64,000 nucleotides of DNA, from the NCBI GenBank assembly GCA_965227695.1, contig OZ245760.1, positions 1,240,001-1,304,000 of the forward strand, given 5' to 3'. Numbering within the stretch: position 1 is the stretch's first letter; each line of letters begins with the position of its first letter. Both the position numbers and the translations under genes were made by a program. The notes below the pieces were generated by a model. It saw only the letters and a list, made by a program, of their open reading frames with translations. It made no database searches and was not told where the DNA came from. The stretch is from UBA1858 sp965227695. GTDB lineage: Bacteria > Pseudomonadota > Gammaproteobacteria > UBA4575. This document shows, piece after piece, positions 8,040 to 16,744 of this stretch.

Positions 8040-9668
8040 CTAATCGCAATCCTGTATATTCCAGGAAAGAGGGAATGCGTATCTTAGTTCTTCAAGCGTA
8101 GATTCTGTGGAAATAGAGTTACTGCTTATTCTATTTAATGATTTTGGAGATAGATAAGCCAGACGCAGAATTCTTCGAATATAAGGACTGGTTACATTTT
8201 CTTTATCTGCTATTTCTTTTATTGATTTTACTTGTCCTGATTGCAATGTGTCGTTCCATATGAAGGCTTTTAGAACTGCTTCTTGCGATGACTTTAATGA
8301 AGATTCATTAACTTTGTTGTCATCATCGTTATCTAATATGAGCTTTTCTTCTGATCCCCAACGCTTCCACTGGATCGGTTGATTGATTTCATGGATGGAA
8401 GTCTCACTAAATCTGATATCTAGTGCATGAGCTAGATTTTCGAGAGTAAATGAAAGAGTGATAATTTTTGTACTGATTACTACTCGACTTAATAGTAGAT
8501 TGATGCGAGATTTTTGTTCTTCGGTATTTAATGCAGTGAGATCAAGGAAAATGTTGAGCTTAGTACGTGTTTTCTTGAATACACGTGGTGGTATTTCCGT
8601 CAGTAGACTATTTGATAGTTCATCGAGTACTTGATTATGATTCAGTGTGTCGATCACTATGCGATCTATTTCTTGCATGCTCATTCGTTGAATAGAGCCC
8701 GCTTGTTGATCATTATATTGAAGTAATGCCTGGCTTACATAATACTGATAACGTTTATTGCCTTTTTTCGTATGCGACGGTGACATGGCATTGCCACGAT
8801 CATCATATAAAAGACCTGACAGCAGGGCATGGGATTTTGTGCGGTTCGTATATTTTCTTTTATTGGTCTCAAGAAGCTGTTGGGTCTTATCCCAATCCTC
8901 CTGTTTGATAAATGCAATATGATTACCTTCATGCATCATATCTTTATGCCGGATCTTTCCTGTGTAGACGGGATTGCGAAGTAGAGTATAGAGTGCACCG
9001 CGACTAAACGTTTTATTCTGTTTACTTTTAAATGAAGATTCGTCTAGCCAGTGTTTTAAGGCACGAACGGATTGAAGCGCTAAGTATTGGTGAAAGATAC
9101 GTTGAACTGTTTTGGCTTCCAACTTGTTAATATGTAACTGTCGATCTTTGACGTCATACCCCAGTGGCACATTGCCACCCATCCACATGCCTTTCTTTTT
9201 TGAAGCGGCAATCTTGTCACGAATGCGTTCGCCTGTGACCTCACGTTCAAATTGTGCAAATGACAGCAGGACATTTAATGTTAATCGGCCCATAGAGGTC
9301 GACGTATTAAAATGTTGAGTGACGGAGACAAATGAGACATTGTATTGATCAAATAGCTCAACCAGTTTGGCAAAGTCGGCCAGAGAGCGTGATAAGCGAT
9401 CCACTTTATACACGACAATGATATCAATCAGCTTTTGCTTGATATTGTCGATTAAAGTCGACAGTGCAGGGCGTTCCATATTGCCACCTGAAAACCCACC
9501 GTCATCAAAGCGATCTTTAATACATGTCCAACCTTCATGCTTTTGACTGATAATGTAGGCTTCAGATGCTTCGCGTTGTGCATCTAATGAATTAAAACTT
9601 TGATCCAGCCCTTCAGTTGAAGATTTGCGTGTATAGATCGCGCAGCGACGGACTTTATTTTCTGTCAT
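8040..9668 (-). CDS. Large serine recombinase of island 1
   Basis: Site-specific serine recombinase expected to integrate or excise the island. The 542 residues begin with a resolvase domain: YTRKSS with catalytic Ser16, SLDAQRE, DDGGFSGG, YKVDRLSR, and FEREVTGERIRDKI. A Recombinase domain and a zinc-ribbon-like part (GLLYDDRGNAMSPSHTKKG) follow, then a coiled region and a C-terminal HTH-like VTSPYIRRILRLAYLSP. ATG 9668 is preferred over 9686 because it gives the same short overlap with the upstream DUF2924 gene as in island 2. The N-terminal 150 residues are nearly identical in motif content to the recombinase at 38733-40331, whereas the C-terminal halves diverge strongly. Confidence 0.93.
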   Translation of the reverse strand: MTENKVRRCAIYTRKSSTEGLDQSFNSLDAQREASEAYIISQKHEGWTCIKDRFDDGGFSGGNMERPALSTLIDNIKQKLIDIIVVYKVDRLSRSLADFAKLVELFDQYNVSFVSVTQHFNTSTSMGRLTLNVLLSFAQFEREVTGERIRDKIAASKKKGMWMGGNVPLGYDVKDRQLHINKLEAKTVQRIFHQYLALQSVRALKHWLDESSFKSKQNKTFSRGALYTLLRNPVYTGKIRHKDMMHEGNHIAFIKQEDWDKTQQLLETNKRKYTNRTKSHALLSGLLYDDRGNAMSPSHTKKGNKRYQYYVSQALLQYNDQQAGSIQRMSMQEIDRIVIDTLNHNQVLDELSNSLLTEIPPRVFKKTRTKLNIFLDLTALNTEEQKSRINLLLSRVVISTKIITLSFTLENLAHALDIRFSETSIHEINQPIQWKRWGSEEKLILDNDDDNKVNESSLKSSQEAVLKAFIWNDTLQSGQVKSIKEIADKENVTSPYIRRILRLAYLSPKSLNRISSNSISTESTLEELRYAFPLSWNIQDCD

Positions 9669-10089
9669 GGGGTTTACTAACTCCAAAAAAGCGCGGACCA
9701 GAAATATGCGAGCCGGTAATCAATCGAGCAATAGGTGTCAGGCTTGAATACGTTTGATTATTGTATTCATAGCCTTCATTCGTCACAGCCACACGATAGG
9801 TATTGCCATGCCATTCTCGAATGAGCTGTGTTCCAATTTGTAAATTGTTTTTTGTATGCTTGATACGTTTGAGCTTTTTGAAGATCTCTTGACGAAGGCT
9901 GATTGGATTTTTTCCTATCGCTTCAGCCTGTAACCCCCACGCAACATTGCCAACTAGGAATGTTGTGGATGGGCGTGAGGGTGCAGGCTTGTTATATATA
10001 CGTAGATATTCACTTTTAAGCACTCGAATATCCTCTGAAGTCAACTCTTTAATCGGTTTACAGGCAATGGCTAACACATCATTTTTCAT
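9655..10089 (-). CDS. DUF2924 protein of island 1
   Basis: A 144-residue basic protein of the DUF2924 family, a partner commonly found beside this type of recombinase. Diagnostic segments are VGNVAWGLQAEA, GTQLIREWHGNTYRVAV, GYEYNNQTYSSL, and the C-terminal ITGSHISGPRFFG. The role is not established; constant pairing with the recombinase suggests a DNA-binding directionality or accessory factor (inference). Its start is preceded by a G-rich Shine-Dalgarno (GGGGGT) that is almost identical in island 2, and its end overlaps the recombinase start by 14 bases. Confidence 0.88.
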   Translation of the reverse strand: MKNDVLAIACKPIKELTSEDIRVLKSEYLRIYNKPAPSRPSTTFLVGNVAWGLQAEAIGKNPISLRQEIFKKLKRIKHTKNNLQIGTQLIREWHGNTYRVAVTNEGYEYNNQTYSSLTPIARLITGSHISGPRFFGVSKPHDRK

Positions 10090-10137
10090 ACCCCCTATTC
10101 GTCCATGCCTGTGCTCAGAAGTCCAGTGGAATCTGCA

Positions 10138-11610
10138 CTAATAAATATCGGGAGGCAGCGGCCAATCAAGAGGGTCAAGATGAGGGTTAAATGAGGAGTA
10201 GAATATGTGGACACCCCCCGTATTGTTCAGGTTTGGATGCGTCTTCGCCCATTGTAAAAACTGAGACAGGCTATCCACCTGATCATCGTGTTTGCCTTTA
10301 GGGAACATCATGATTTCATGTCGAAAGATATCTAGCCAAGGAGCGTCTTTCGGTAGCCAAACTCGACCCGCTTCAATCACATTGGTGACGGTAAACAAAC
10401 GCGTCTCTTTGTCATCTTTTGGATCAAACTTAATAATATTTAAATCACTATTTTCCTTTAGGTCTTGAATGAGGCTGGTGCCCGCACCTTTATCTTCTAT
10501 AATGATGCGACCGGCAGAACGAAATTTTGCCATGTGTTTAATTTTACGTAGTAAGGCTGGGTACTCAAGACGCGCTCTAAACACATTCAACAGGTAGTAC
10601 TGATTTTTTCGGATCAGCCATGTTGTGCAGACTGAATAGTCATTATGTTGTTCGGCTTTGGATGCCGTATCCCAACTTTGTACGATATGATCATCCTCTT
10701 CTTTTTTAGGTTTTGTGTCGTAACATGAGAACCACGCCCATTTTACAATCCCGCCTTCTACAGGCACAGGCCGTTGTTGGTATTGGGCGCCAAACGCATA
10801 TGAACCTAAGCTGCATTTAAGCTTATTGAGAATGTCTGTTGAGTCGCGTTCAGCGTGCAGGACATCACCTTCATGTCGGACATGCACCAGATTATCGGCA
10901 ATACGTATTACCTGACGTTCTTCTGCAATGGCCGGAATATTTAAATGTGTCCATCCTTCATGTTCCAATACATAGCCCGCTAAATCTTCTTCATGCAGTC
11001 GTTGCATGATCAGAATCATCACGTCTTCATTTTTGTTATTCAATCGTGAAGATAGAGTGTTGCGATACCAGTCAATACAGTTGAGTCGTGAATTTTCTGA
11101 AATGGCTTCATCAGCTTTTAGCGGATCATCAATGATGATGATATTGCCGCCTCGTCCTGTCAGGGTACCGCCCACTGAGGTCGAAAAGCGCATGCCCTGT
11201 TGAGTGGTCATGAATTCTGACTCGCTATGTTTTTTTGGATGCAATCGTGTGCGCGGAAAGCATCGCTGATACCAGTCGGCATCCATGATAGCCAAGTGAT
11301 CACGCGCATGCTTACTGGCCAGTGTTTGTGAGTAGCTCGCACAGACAATTTGCGATGTGGGGTCTTTGCCTAATGCATAGGCGGGCAGGGCCACTGAGGT
11401 GATGATGGATTTTAAACTGCGTGGAGGTAGTGTGATCACCAGGCGTTTAATGTCTCCCTTTAGACATTGCTGCAAGTGATAGGCAATAGCATTAATGTGC
11501 CAGTTAGGAAAATATTTCTCACCCGGTGCCACCGTTTTAAAAGTGCGGTGAATGAAGGTGCTTAAATCGGTACGCAGTAGCGCATAGTATTCTTTTTCAC
11601 TCATGTCCAT
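10138..11610 (-). CDS. Phage-type terminase large subunit of island 1
   Basis: DNA-packaging motor protein of the psiM2_ORF9-like terminase group, 490 residues. The ATPase half has LPPRSLKS as a deviant Walker A, a TGRGGNIIIIDDPLK Walker B, and IMQRLHEEDL. The RNase H-like nuclease half carries the acidic positions in SWDTASKAEQHNDYS, IIEDKGAGTSLIQDL, and KHDDQVDSLSQF. No portal, capsid, protease or tail gene is visible on the island, so any packaging would need another phage's head, or the protein does something else. The gene overlaps DUF5681 by 14 bases, and the same DUF5681-terminase pair occurs in island 2. Confidence 0.9.
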   Translation of the reverse strand: MDMSEKEYYALLRTDLSTFIHRTFKTVAPGEKYFPNWHINAIAYHLQQCLKGDIKRLVITLPPRSLKSIITSVALPAYALGKDPTSQIVCASYSQTLASKHARDHLAIMDADWYQRCFPRTRLHPKKHSESEFMTTQQGMRFSTSVGGTLTGRGGNIIIIDDPLKADEAISENSRLNCIDWYRNTLSSRLNNKNEDVMILIMQRLHEEDLAGYVLEHEGWTHLNIPAIAEERQVIRIADNLVHVRHEGDVLHAERDSTDILNKLKCSLGSYAFGAQYQQRPVPVEGGIVKWAWFSCYDTKPKKEEDDHIVQSWDTASKAEQHNDYSVCTTWLIRKNQYYLLNVFRARLEYPALLRKIKHMAKFRSAGRIIIEDKGAGTSLIQDLKENSDLNIIKFDPKDDKETRLFTVTNVIEAGRVWLPKDAPWLDIFRHEIMMFPKGKHDDQVDSLSQFLQWAKTHPNLNNTGGVHIFYSSFNPHLDPLDWPLPPDIY

Positions 11611-12001
11611 CAGACTTCTCCTCTAGTTCGTTAGATGGTGTTTTTAGTCGTTGCTTCATGTGGTTGATGACTTCTAGATCATCTTCGGTAAACCAGGCCT
11701 CTGTATTTTTCTCCTGATCACTGTGATCTACACCGGCCTTTAAACTCAACAAGGTCTGGGCGGCACGCACATCGCCCTTACTAGCTTTGGCTAAAAGTGC
11801 TTTTATTAACGCGCGCTGTTTGGTGACTGTTTTGGTTTGATTACCTTCAGTAATCTGAACAAACTCTTCGAGTTCTTCTTTTATGTCGGTATTGATATTT
11901 TTCACACCTTTGGGTCGACCGTTAGGATTGCCGGATTTTCCTTTTTGAAATTGAGAATGCTTGGGTGGTTTGCCAAACCCTATGTCATAGTCTTTACTCA
12001 T
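11597..12001 (-). CDS. DUF5681 protein of island 1, possible small-terminase-like factor
   Basis: A 134-residue protein with the DUF5681 signature near the N-terminus (GFGKPPKHSQFQKGKSGNPNGRPKG), then a helical body and an acidic tail. The family is typically encoded directly before a terminase large subunit, as here. A DNA-binding small-terminase-like role is therefore plausible, but it is an inference from context. The gene overlaps the methyltransferase gene upstream and the terminase gene downstream. Confidence 0.8.
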   Translation of the reverse strand: MSKDYDIGFGKPPKHSQFQKGKSGNPNGRPKGVKNINTDIKEELEEFVQITEGNQTKTVTKQRALIKALLAKASKGDVRAAQTLLSLKAGVDHSDQEKNTEAWFTEDDLEVINHMKQRLKTPSNELEEKSDGHE

Positions 12002-13313
12002 GGGGCACTCCCTTTGCAGGGGAGCGCCTAGAAGTAAGCTCCGTAAACGTTAAGCCGGATTTCACATGAATTGGTTCAATACCGGTTTCATTGAGGTAGC
12101 GTTGTAGAATCACATCGACATAGTGCGGATCAATCTCCATTCCAAAACAGCGACGTCTGACTTTTTCAGCGGCAATTAACGTACTGCCAGATCCTAAGAA
12201 ACCATCCACGACAATGTCGTTCGGGTTGCTGGCATCCAGTAAAATGTCTTTCAGCATTGCGACAGGCTTTACAGTAGGATGTATTGAAAGTGCCTCATCA
12301 CGATCTTTACCGAAGGACGACACACCGGGATAATCCCAGACATTAGTTCTGTCTCGGCCAAACTTGCCCAACTGAACATTGTTAATGTGCGGTGATTTGC
12401 CGTGTTTAAACACACCAACAAGTTCATGCTTGGAGCGATAGAATGAACCGAGGCCGCCGTTACTCTTGTTCCACACACATAAATTCAGCATAGAAGTAAA
12501 AAGTTCATCGGCTGCGGCAAATAATTCTTTTAACATTCGCCAGTCGCAGAATAGATAAAAGAGTGATCCGTCTTTACAGGCTTTTTTAAGGTTCAGAAAA
12601 CTCAGCAACAGAAACTGACTAAACTCATCTGATGACATCTCACCACTAGCCATCGCAAAGTCATCGAACTGATTATTGCCTTTGCCACGTACATGACCGG
12701 ATATAGGGACGTTATACGGCGGGTCAGTAATACAGATAGAAGCCTTCGATCGTTTAAATAGTTGTTTTATAAATGCTTGATCACGACAGTCACCACAACC
12801 GACACGATGAGGTCCGCAATGAAAAATATCGCCAGTTTGTGTAATAGGGTTGAGTGGTATAGCTGGTAATGGATTTTCTACATCTGCTTCATGATCTGTC
12901 GCATGTAATAAATTATCTATTTCTGCGACTTCAAATCCTAACGTATCAAAATCATAATTGACCTCAAGTTGATCAAGGGACTTTAATTCTATAGAGAGTA
13001 GTTCGTTATTCCATTGTGCATTTTCTGTAAGCTTATTATCGGCAATGCGATAGGCATTGACTTCAGATTCAGTTAAGCGTTTAGCATAGACACAGGGCGC
13101 AGACGTATAGCCCAATTGTTTTAAAGCAAGCAGTCTGCCATGGCCTGCGATGATCGTGTTGGTTTGATCTAACAGTATTGGATTTAAAAACCCGAATTTT
13201 AGAATACTTTTAGCAATCTGGTTAATTTGTTTGTCTGAATGTTGCTTAGCGTTTTTTGGGTATTGCTTGATGTTGTGAATTTCAATAAACTGTGTTTCAA
13301 GGTTGTTTTGCAT
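11994..13313 (-). CDS. ParB-domain DNA methyltransferase of island 1
   Basis: A 439-residue fusion. Residues 1-110 are a ParB/Sulfiredoxin-like nuclease domain (IIAGHGRLLALKQLG, AYRIADNKLTENAQWN). The rest is an amino-methyltransferase with the catalytic DPPYN motif first and the SAM-binding VVDGFLGSGSTLIAAEK at the C-terminus, the order of beta-class N6A/N4C enzymes. It could methylate the island's DNA to avoid host restriction or mark packaging sites. No restriction endonuclease is adjacent. It is the first gene of the leftward core operon, and a homologue of equal length lies at 41067-42386. Confidence 0.9.
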   Translation of the reverse strand: MQNNLETQFIEIHNIKQYPKNAKQHSDKQINQIAKSILKFGFLNPILLDQTNTIIAGHGRLLALKQLGYTSAPCVYAKRLTESEVNAYRIADNKLTENAQWNNELLSIELKSLDQLEVNYDFDTLGFEVAEIDNLLHATDHEADVENPLPAIPLNPITQTGDIFHCGPHRVGCGDCRDQAFIKQLFKRSKASICITDPPYNVPISGHVRGKGNNQFDDFAMASGEMSSDEFSQFLLLSFLNLKKACKDGSLFYLFCDWRMLKELFAAADELFTSMLNLCVWNKSNGGLGSFYRSKHELVGVFKHGKSPHINNVQLGKFGRDRTNVWDYPGVSSFGKDRDEALSIHPTVKPVAMLKDILLDASNPNDIVVDGFLGSGSTLIAAEKVRRRCFGMEIDPHYVDVILQRYLNETGIEPIHVKSGLTFTELTSRRSPAKGVPHE

Positions 13314-13437
13314 AAAACAGTCTCCTAAAGATAAATAGAAACCATAAGCGGTCCGTTTCAGTGACGGGTATCTTTAATAAAAGTAATTAACCTTTCATTA
13401 AACGCTATGTAATTAGCTATTTTCTCTAGGAGGACTC

Positions 13438-13857
13438 ATGAAAAACTCTTTCAACACTCAATCTCACATCGTCATGATTGGCGATTTATACATTGACCTT
13501 GAAGCATCTTCAGGTCGATCTTATAAAACACTGTCTAAACATCTTCGTGAGCCTGATGAAGGCATTACTCATGTTAATACTTTCGGCTATGTAGTTAATG
13601 ATTCTGCATGTATGCCAGAAGCGGGGGGTATGATGGGAGTGAACAATCTTGCAGATATATTTGATGTTAGTTCCGAGCACCTTAAACGAAATATTTTGCC
13701 TCGTTTAGCGTTCATAAAATATTATGCAGGTATTCCAGTGACAAATGTGTCATCAGCTTATGCCGCTGCAGAGCTTTATCATCAGCAAGCCAAGAAAAGT
13801 AGGTGTGAACGGATCGGTGTGAAATATACTGATTGTACTTCTGGTTCGCTGTACTAA
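13438..13857 (+). CDS. Unrecognised 139-residue island 1 protein with a possible HTH
   Basis: I do not recognise the family. The ORF has an excellent ribosome-binding site (AGGAGG, 7 bases before ATG) and diverges from the methyltransferase operon. A segment NNLADIFDVSSEHLKRN in the middle has the look of a helix-turn-helix, so a DNA-binding control protein for the island is conceivable. Its stop overlaps the stop of the convergent XRE gene by 4 bases. No equivalent is present in island 2. Confidence 0.6.
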   Translation: MKNSFNTQSHIVMIGDLYIDLEASSGRSYKTLSKHLREPDEGITHVNTFGYVVNDSACMPEAGGMMGVNNLADIFDVSSEHLKRNILPRLAFIKYYAGIPVTNVSSAYAAAELYHQQAKKSRCERIGVKYTDCTSGSLY

Positions 13858-14084
13858 CCTAGTGAGCGGATTTTAGGAAATAACTCGCCTACCTCAACTT
13901 TGAGGTATTTGGCAATACGGATGAGGTTGATCGCAGAAACATTGCGTTCACCTCGTTCGATGGCACCATAGTAAGCCCGATCAAATTCAGCCTCCGCAGC
14001 GAAATCTTCCTGAGAATACCCTTTATCCTCACGAATCTTTCTGATTTTACGGCCCATTGCCACTAAATTTCCGTTCTTGCTCAT
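13854..14084 (-). CDS. XRE-family HTH regulator at the right side of island 1
   Basis: A 76-residue single-domain Cro/C1-type repressor: IRKIREDKGYSQEDFAAEAEF, then YYGAIERGERNVSAINLIRIAKYL. Proteins of this size typically bind operators as dimers and regulate mobile elements or restriction-modification genes. It is convergent with the preceding ORF. It is taken here as the last island gene, because the BamE-like chromosomal gene follows, though the exact right boundary is not visible. Confidence 0.85.
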   Translation of the reverse strand: MSKNGNLVAMGRKIRKIREDKGYSQEDFAAEAEFDRAYYGAIERGERNVSAINLIRIAKYLKVEVGELFPKIRSLG

Positions 14085-14243
14085 GTAAGCAAGGTAATAG
14101 TAGAATGCTTAAACCACCACGGGCAATAAGTCTCATTAGAATTATCTAATATTTGAATTGCAGCAAGAAATGACTGGATAGTATTCGGTAAAGGAAGCTA
14201 AGTTGCCAGTGTGATAAGTGAACAAGAATGAAGGAGGTTACTT

Positions 14244-14582
14244 ATGAAACGAGGAATTATTTGGGGGTTATGTTGTGTCTTATTGGTGGGTTGTTATACA
14301 GCACCGATTAAACATGGTAATGAGTTTAATGTGGACTATGTCAAACATATCGTGAAAGGAGAGACAACTAAAGCGCAGTTAATTACGTGGTTTGGTCAGC
14401 CTTTTACTAAAAACACAATTTCTGGGAATGAGGAGAAGTGGATTTATACTTACACACAAGGAGAAGCAAAAAGTGGTTTACTATCTACAGATGTTGACAT
14501 GCAGACCAGTGTGCTGGACCTATATCTTAAGGAGGATGTGGTAATTAATTACACCTATAACGAAACCAAGGATGCTTTGTAG
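14244..14582 (+). CDS. BamE/SmpA-like small lipoprotein
   Basis: A 112-residue lipoprotein: signal peptide with lipobox LLVGC (Cys17), then a compact domain with VKHIVKGETTKAQLITWFGQP and WIYTYTQG, the pattern of the SmpA/OmlA/BamE fold (NGMTKxQVxxLLGxP, WxYxY). It has a strong AGGAGG Shine-Dalgarno. Such proteins tether to the outer membrane. It lacks obvious links to the metal genes that follow, and a role in BAM-mediated assembly is not proven, because many stand-alone BamE-like lipoproteins exist. Confidence 0.7.
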   Translation: MKRGIIWGLCCVLLVGCYTAPIKHGNEFNVDYVKHIVKGETTKAQLITWFGQPFTKNTISGNEEKWIYTYTQGEAKSGLLSTDVDMQTSVLDLYLKEDVVINYTYNETKDAL

Positions 14583-14655
14583 TACATATAAATTTGTCAC
14601 CTTGTTATTAAAAGATTATTAAGTGGGTGATGCTCAATATAAAAAGGATGAGATT

Positions 14656-14784
14656 ATGAGTGATCAGTATTCTGTCCATCTAGTCATGTTTAAGGAAATC
14701 CACATACGCAACAGTCGCCAGATTTTGGCTTTAAAAGTATGCCGCATGATTTACACTCGTAATAGTATTGACAAGAATCGTTAG
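14656..14784 (+). CDS. Possible 42-residue ORF
   Basis: An ATG preceded by AAGGATG at 6 bases opens a 42-codon basic ORF (many Arg/Lys/Ile) with no recognisable domain. It lies in the otherwise empty stretch 14583-14966. Coding potential is uncertain. Confidence 0.2.
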   Translation: MSDQYSVHLVMFKEIHIRNSRQILALKVCRMIYTRNSIDKNR

Positions 14785-14966
14785 GCATTATTTCTTTGGT
14801 CACACTGAAACAATTAGGATAAGTAAGGTTTGAGTAAAGCATCAGAAGCTGGTTATACATTAATATAATGAAGGTAATAATCAGATAAAGTTTGTGTATT
14901 GGATCTCATTGTAGCGCTAGAGAGAGTTTGCACAATCATCGTCATTAAGATAGCATTCAGTATTAT

Positions 14967-15272
14967 ATGAAATTCACATTGATTTTTTTATTAGCTTTAT
15001 TGTCATTCGGAAGTGTCGTATCCGCAAGCGTATCAGTGTGTGAGATATTTGATTATTCGCAGGAAACTGAGCAATCAATCTTTGATGAAGAAAATCAGGA
15101 TAACGATGCTGGTGATTGTTGTGATCATTATTGCAGTTGTGTAAAGCAGATGAATAATGCTACGAGCACAGTGCGTAGTTTGAATACTAATAAATTAATC
15201 CAACCTTTTGGGACTGATAAAGTTTTATCCCAGTCTTCTCCTCCCTTGCTACGACCCCCCCCAATTGCCTAA
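14967..15272 (+). CDS. Secreted Cys-rich protein with C-terminal RPP motif (1)
   Basis: A 101-residue protein with a signal peptide (FLLALLSFGSVVSAS), a short acidic stretch, a cysteine/histidine cluster GDCCDHYCSCVKQ, and a C-terminal SSPPLLRPPPIA. The same layout of signal peptide, Cys/His cluster and terminal PP-RPP-A occurs at 16278-16586 and 26116-26559, each time ahead of redox or metal-efflux genes. The Cys/His cluster suggests metal binding in the periplasm. The Pro-Arg terminus might be a stalling or sorting signal (inference). No named family is recognised. Confidence 0.6.
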   Translation: MKFTLIFLLALLSFGSVVSASVSVCEIFDYSQETEQSIFDEENQDNDAGDCCDHYCSCVKQMNNATSTVRSLNTNKLIQPFGTDKVLSQSSPPLLRPPPIA

Positions 15273-15520
15273 CGCGGCGAAGTTTCGCCACTGTATTTGA
15301 TATGTGCGGTACAGATAGTGTTAGGTCAAGAACGTATTAAAGATATTAAGGTACTTTAACAAAGTTCAACTGGTTAATTTAGTTAGCTTTGACAATGCGA
15401 CTTAAAAATCATCTCTAGATTTTCTCCTAACTCTATAAGCACCAATATTGCGTCTGAAATTACGTAACAAGATTACTTCTTTGATTAGAAGTTGATTGGA
15501 AATATTTAGGAGTTAGGAAG

Positions 15521-16204
15521 ATGAATTCAAAAAAGAAAAACATTGTTGCAATTAGTGCGCTTACAATAGCACTAGGAACTTTAACCACACTGCAGGCAGA
15601 ACAAAATCCATTTACACTGAAATCATTTGCGAAACCACAAGATAACGCAATTGATATAGCAATGGGTTCGTGTGGACAAGGTATGTGCGGAGGGAATAGT
15701 GGAGGAATGGGAAGTGGCAACATGCCGCAAGGAATACCCCCAACTCTTTTGCCAAATAATGCTTCAGATGGAGCGCAGGCACTTATTAATAATTGTGCTC
15801 AGTGTCATGGATTACCTGCTCCTGGAATGCATACAGCAGAAGAATGGCCGTCAGTAGTTCAGCGTATGAAAATGCATATAAAGTGGTCGAAAAAGTGGAT
15901 GCCTATTAATGTCCCCAACGATAAGGAACTAACAGCGTTGTTAGACTATCTACAGGAACATGCACAAAAACCTATTGATGCCAATGCATATCTTGATTTG
16001 AATACAGAAAGTGGGAAAGATTTCAGTCAGATATGCGTTCAGTGTCATGTGCTGCCTGATCCCAAACAGCATAATGAAGAAGATTGGCCGACAGTGGTTG
16101 ATCGTATGTTGGGCTATATGACTGTGCAAAAGAAACAGGTGCCAAACAAGCAGCAAACTGAAAAGATTGTTGAGTATTTGAAGAAAAATGCGAACAAAAG
16201 TTAA
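15521..16204 (+). CDS. Diheme c-type cytochrome with HvfA-like leader
   Basis: A 227-residue secreted protein. After a signal peptide ending at about residue 26 comes EQNPFTL and a Gly/Cys motif CGQGMCGG (51-58), followed by a Gly/Met-rich linker. Two cytochrome-like repeats follow, each with a heme site: CAQCH at 92-96 and CVQCH at 172-176. Both repeats contain a W-P-VV-RM motif downstream, indicating internal duplication. It probably carries electrons in the periplasm. The leader closely parallels the HvfA-like protein at 35109-35558 (AEENPF... then GKCGEGKCGG), so the N-terminus may be a target of post-translational modification. A long AT-rich leader with AGGAGTTAGGAAG provides the ribosome-binding site. 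Confidence 0.8.
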   Translation: MNSKKKNIVAISALTIALGTLTTLQAEQNPFTLKSFAKPQDNAIDIAMGSCGQGMCGGNSGGMGSGNMPQGIPPTLLPNNASDGAQALINNCAQCHGLPAPGMHTAEEWPSVVQRMKMHIKWSKKWMPINVPNDKELTALLDYLQEHAQKPIDANAYLDLNTESGKDFSQICVQCHVLPDPKQHNEEDWPTVVDRMLGYMTVQKKQVPNKQQTEKIVEYLKKNANKS

Positions 16205-16242
16205 TGTTTGATTGTCTATACTACCAATTATCAGAAATATAG

Positions 16243-16271
16243 TTGACTTCTTAGAACGTTTGAACTAGTCT
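16243..16271 (+). promoter_or_regulatory. Possible promoter of the czc region
   Basis: TTGACT (16243-16248) and TAGTCT (16266-16271) are spaced by 17 bases, and GACT/AGTC form an interrupted palindrome around AACGTT. It sits directly before the ATG at 16278, so a transcript from here would be almost leaderless for that gene. Confidence 0.35.
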
Positions 16272-16277
16272 CAAAAA

Positions 16278-16586
16278 ATGGCTCAATTTATAGTAAAGCT
16301 AATTATAATCACTCTGCTGTTCACAAGTGCTGAGGCTGCAATATGCAGTATTCATTTTGCCGCTGAAGGTGATATTGAAGTCATTGAGCTTGATAGTAGT
16401 GAGCATCTAGGTGGTCTAATTGATGATGGTTCATGTGCTCACATGTGTCATTGTGCCCATCATTATGCGGCTTTCTCTACCGGCGCATCACTAGCAATTC
16501 ATTCCGCAAAAAGTGAAGTTTTCTACTATACAGAGTCCTATTCCTCAAAAGATTCACCCCCCTTATTTCGACCTCCCATCGCATAA
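16278..16586 (+). CDS. Secreted Cys/His-rich protein with C-terminal RPP motif (2)
   Basis: A 102-residue relative in layout of the protein at 14967: signal peptide (KLIIITLLFTSAEAA), an acidic stretch, a Cys/His cluster GSCAHMCHCAHHY, and the C-terminus SPPLFRPPIA. It is the first gene ahead of czcC, 158 bases upstream, and shares its probable transcript. A periplasmic zinc or copper buffer or sensor that precedes the exporter is the simplest reading. Function is inferred from composition and position only. Confidence 0.62.
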   Translation: MAQFIVKLIIITLLFTSAEAAICSIHFAAEGDIEVIELDSSEHLGGLIDDGSCAHMCHCAHHYAAFSTGASLAIHSAKSEVFYYTESYSSKDSPPLFRPPIA

Positions 16587-16744
16587 ATCCATCTTGAAGT
16601 AATTGGGTCCTATTCATGTTTTTCATGAATAGTCCTGAAAATTACTACATTTATCCATGAGTTTCTGAATCCAATTATGGATTTTAATTGTGGCTGTGCT
16701 TAACACTTGCTTAAAACATTTGTGCGCTTTATGGGATTTTATTT

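Noticed and set aside
10138..13313. Interpretation of island 1 as a complete prophage
   Set aside because: Only terminase, DUF5681 and methyltransferase are phage-like; no portal, capsid, tail, lysis or replication genes are present in either island.
11994..13313. A restriction-modification system
   Set aside because: No endonuclease gene accompanies the ParB-methyltransferase in either island; the neighbour is a terminase pair.
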